DNA of 64,000 bases from the NCBI GenBank assembly GCA_002839355.1, contig PGXW01000004.1, forward strand, positions 1 through 64,000, given 5' to 3'. Shown in pieces: positions 62,877-64,000 of the stretch; the first letter of the stretch is position 1; the number at the start of each line of letters is the position of its first letter. The notes under the pieces are model-generated. The model saw nothing but the letters and a program-made list of their open reading frames with translations. It was not told where the DNA came from and did not search any database. The DNA is from Spirochaetae bacterium HGW-Spirochaetae-2. Its GTDB lineage: Bacteria; Spirochaetota; Spirochaetia; Sphaerochaetales; Sphaerochaetaceae. The position numbers were made by a program, and so were the translations under genes.

Positions 62877-63491
62877 ATGCGCAAATCGTTGCTTTGCATC
62901 CTGTTGGTTTTGCTTCTCATACCGTCTGTACTTGGGGCGCGAAGTCTGTTTGAAGTGGGTTTGGGAGTATCGGGAATTTACGATACGAACGGTTCCGAAG
63001 ATATGCAGCGATTTTTGGAAGGCATGGCGAATGGTGAGAACTGGACACTTGGGGTAGGTTTGAACACACGGCTATCGATTGTGGATGTTTCCTTCCTGGC
63101 AATGTTGCCGAGTGGCAGCACTGATGGGGAACAGGCAATGTCGTTGCTCTCGGGCGTGGCTTTGCAGATTCCATTGGTAACCGATGCGTTGTATGTGAGC
63201 GTGGGAGGTGGATTGACTACCATCTTTTCCTATGCCGAAGGGGAGACCGAAGCCAAGATCGCCGGAAGAGCCGTATCTGAAGTGACTTTTGGCGATGTTA
63301 TTGTCGAATCACCGTTGCACCTTCGCTTCAGCTTGGATGTGTTGATCGGTTCGGCAAAAGTCGGGTTCTTTTACCTTGTGGACACCGAAGCGACGATCGG
63401 AGGGTTCCAGGAGGCAGGAGGATGGGCCGACCTGTTCAAGTCGACCGGCAATGAAAAAGTCGGGATGATGATGCAATTGGCATTGTTTTAG
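62877..63491 (+). CDS. Secreted outer-membrane-type protein, unknown
   Basis: The 204-residue precursor has a signal peptide (MRKSLLCILLVLLLIPSVLG, then A-R). The mature part is Gly-rich beta-strand text, with no named domain and an aromatic C-terminal residue (LALF), compatible with a small beta-barrel. It stands alone after nadE; 62678-62876 shows no gene, only AT-rich sequence with a possible TATAGT -10 near 62816. Confidence 0.65.
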   Translation: MRKSLLCILLVLLLIPSVLGARSLFEVGLGVSGIYDTNGSEDMQRFLEGMANGENWTLGVGLNTRLSIVDVSFLAMLPSGSTDGEQAMSLLSGVALQIPLVTDALYVSVGGGLTTIFSYAEGETEAKIAGRAVSEVTFGDVIVESPLHLRFSLDVLIGSAKVGFFYLVDTEATIGGFQEAGGWADLFKSTGNEKVGMMMQLALF

Positions 63492-63500
63492 TGGAGAAAT

Positions 63501-63518
63501 TGAAACCTTTTGGTTTCA
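63501..63518 (+). terminator. Stem-loop after outer-membrane gene
   Basis: TGAAACC-TTTT-GGTTTCA is a 7-bp stem with a 4-nt loop followed by TTGATGTT; a weak terminator. Confidence 0.5.
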
Positions 63519-63572
63519 TTGATGTTATCAAAGTGCAGGGACACAGGTTCCCTGAGCAAAGGAGAGGTTGTC

Positions 63573-64000
63573 ATGAAGAAGACAATGATGGTTTTGGTTA
63601 TGGTGCTTCTATTGGTTCCGGCAGGCTTGTTCGCGGGAATCTTTGACCTGAGTGTTGGTGCTACAGCACAATATAATGGATCCGTAAGCGTTGAAGGGGG
63701 ATTCGAATGGCAGGACGGTATGTCCGATCCTGAGAATTATGCCTTTGGTGCAGACATGCGCATGCGCGTCCTGTTTGCTGAGGTTGGAGTCGCCGGGCTG
63801 TATTCCGCCATCACTGACGGACATAAGATCGAAGGTATCGTGACCGGTGGTGTTTCACTCGATTTGCTCGGACTGGTACGTGTCGGCTTGGGTATGGGAC
63901 CTCGGCTTTCTGTTCAATTCGACAAGGATTGGGGCAGTGCAACTGTGTTCGATGGCAATGGGGATCCGATTACTGAAGATACCGATTTCGAGACAGCGTT
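63573..64000 (+). CDS. Outer-membrane-type protein, 3' end outside window
   Basis: An open frame of 142 codons runs from ATG 63573 (AAAGGAGAGGTTGTC before it) to the window end without a stop. It begins with a signal peptide (MKKTMMVLVMVLLLVPAGLF, then A-G). The mature part is Gly/Asp-rich with alternating hydrophobic residues (VTGGVSLDLLGLVRVGLGMG), similar in style to the preceding gene and the protein at 5691. It is probably a beta-barrel; the C-terminus is not visible. Confidence 0.75.
   Translation, partial: MKKTMMVLVMVLLLVPAGLFAGIFDLSVGATAQYNGSVSVEGGFEWQDGMSDPENYAFGADMRMRVLFAEVGVAGLYSAITDGHKIEGIVTGGVSLDLLGLVRVGLGMGPRLSVQFDKDWGSATVFDGNGDPITEDTDFETA

Overview
The window reads as chromosomal DNA of a diderm bacterium with many outer-membrane beta-barrel proteins. 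The mix of housekeeping and transport genes, together with porin-like proteins carrying Sec signals, best fits the Spirochaetota, probably a Sphaerochaeta relative. That placement is inference from gene content; no rRNA or marker phylogeny is available here. No tRNA, rRNA, CRISPR array, prophage or transposase gene was seen.

Layout. 1-5095: a partial membrane protein, then a minus-strand oligopeptide ABC transporter (oppB-C-D-F) without its binding protein. 5096-5690: a gene-poor, AT-richer stretch. 5691-12488: an outer-membrane protein, rimO-pcrA-aminotransferase-like, then rplM-rpsI-recX. 12557-16503: enolase (minus), a UPF0158-GNAT fusion and a major porin-like protein. 16561-18628: a wrecked BrnT/BrnA toxin-antitoxin pair, split by a roughly 109-bp repeat element, followed by an intact hipBA. 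18841-25361: a lipoprotein, then rlmL-hslO-ftsH (minus) divergent from an SDR gene. 25374-32770: an efflux operon (TolC-HlyD-MacB-type ATPase and permease) that ends in its own NtrB/NtrC-like two-component system. It starts from a good sigma-54 promoter with two upstream palindromes, which suggests positive autoregulation. 33127-39675: an AraC-controlled sugar ABC transporter followed by a decayed ketose 3-epimerase gene. 40036-41759: a split three-gene hipB-hipS-hipT module with three operators, bracketed by about 62-bp direct repeats. 41810-46621: pepF, an rRNA m5U methyltransferase, an EFR1-type flavodoxin-ferredoxin and cheR. cheR is coupled to a hybrid histidine kinase and a REC-PAS-GGDEF-HD-GYP protein (to 52294). 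52438-57789: AI-2E-type and VTT membrane proteins, a UPF0316 gene between two inverted repeat elements, a secreted protein, a DUF2202 protein, and PadR with a membrane partner. 57797-60691: a heavy-metal unit with an FNR-type box, an HMA chaperone, a P1B ATPase and a Cys-rich Crp/Fnr regulator. 60767-64000: nadE and two outer-membrane-type proteins, the last cut by the window end.

The least explained signals are a dispersed hairpin repeat family (four copies, with compensatory stem changes), the sigma-54 efflux operon with a built-in regulator, the operator array and flanking duplication of the hipBST locus (plus one orphan copy of its operator elsewhere), and four genes whose -10 box lies exactly 6 nt before the ATG, which predicts leaderless mRNAs.
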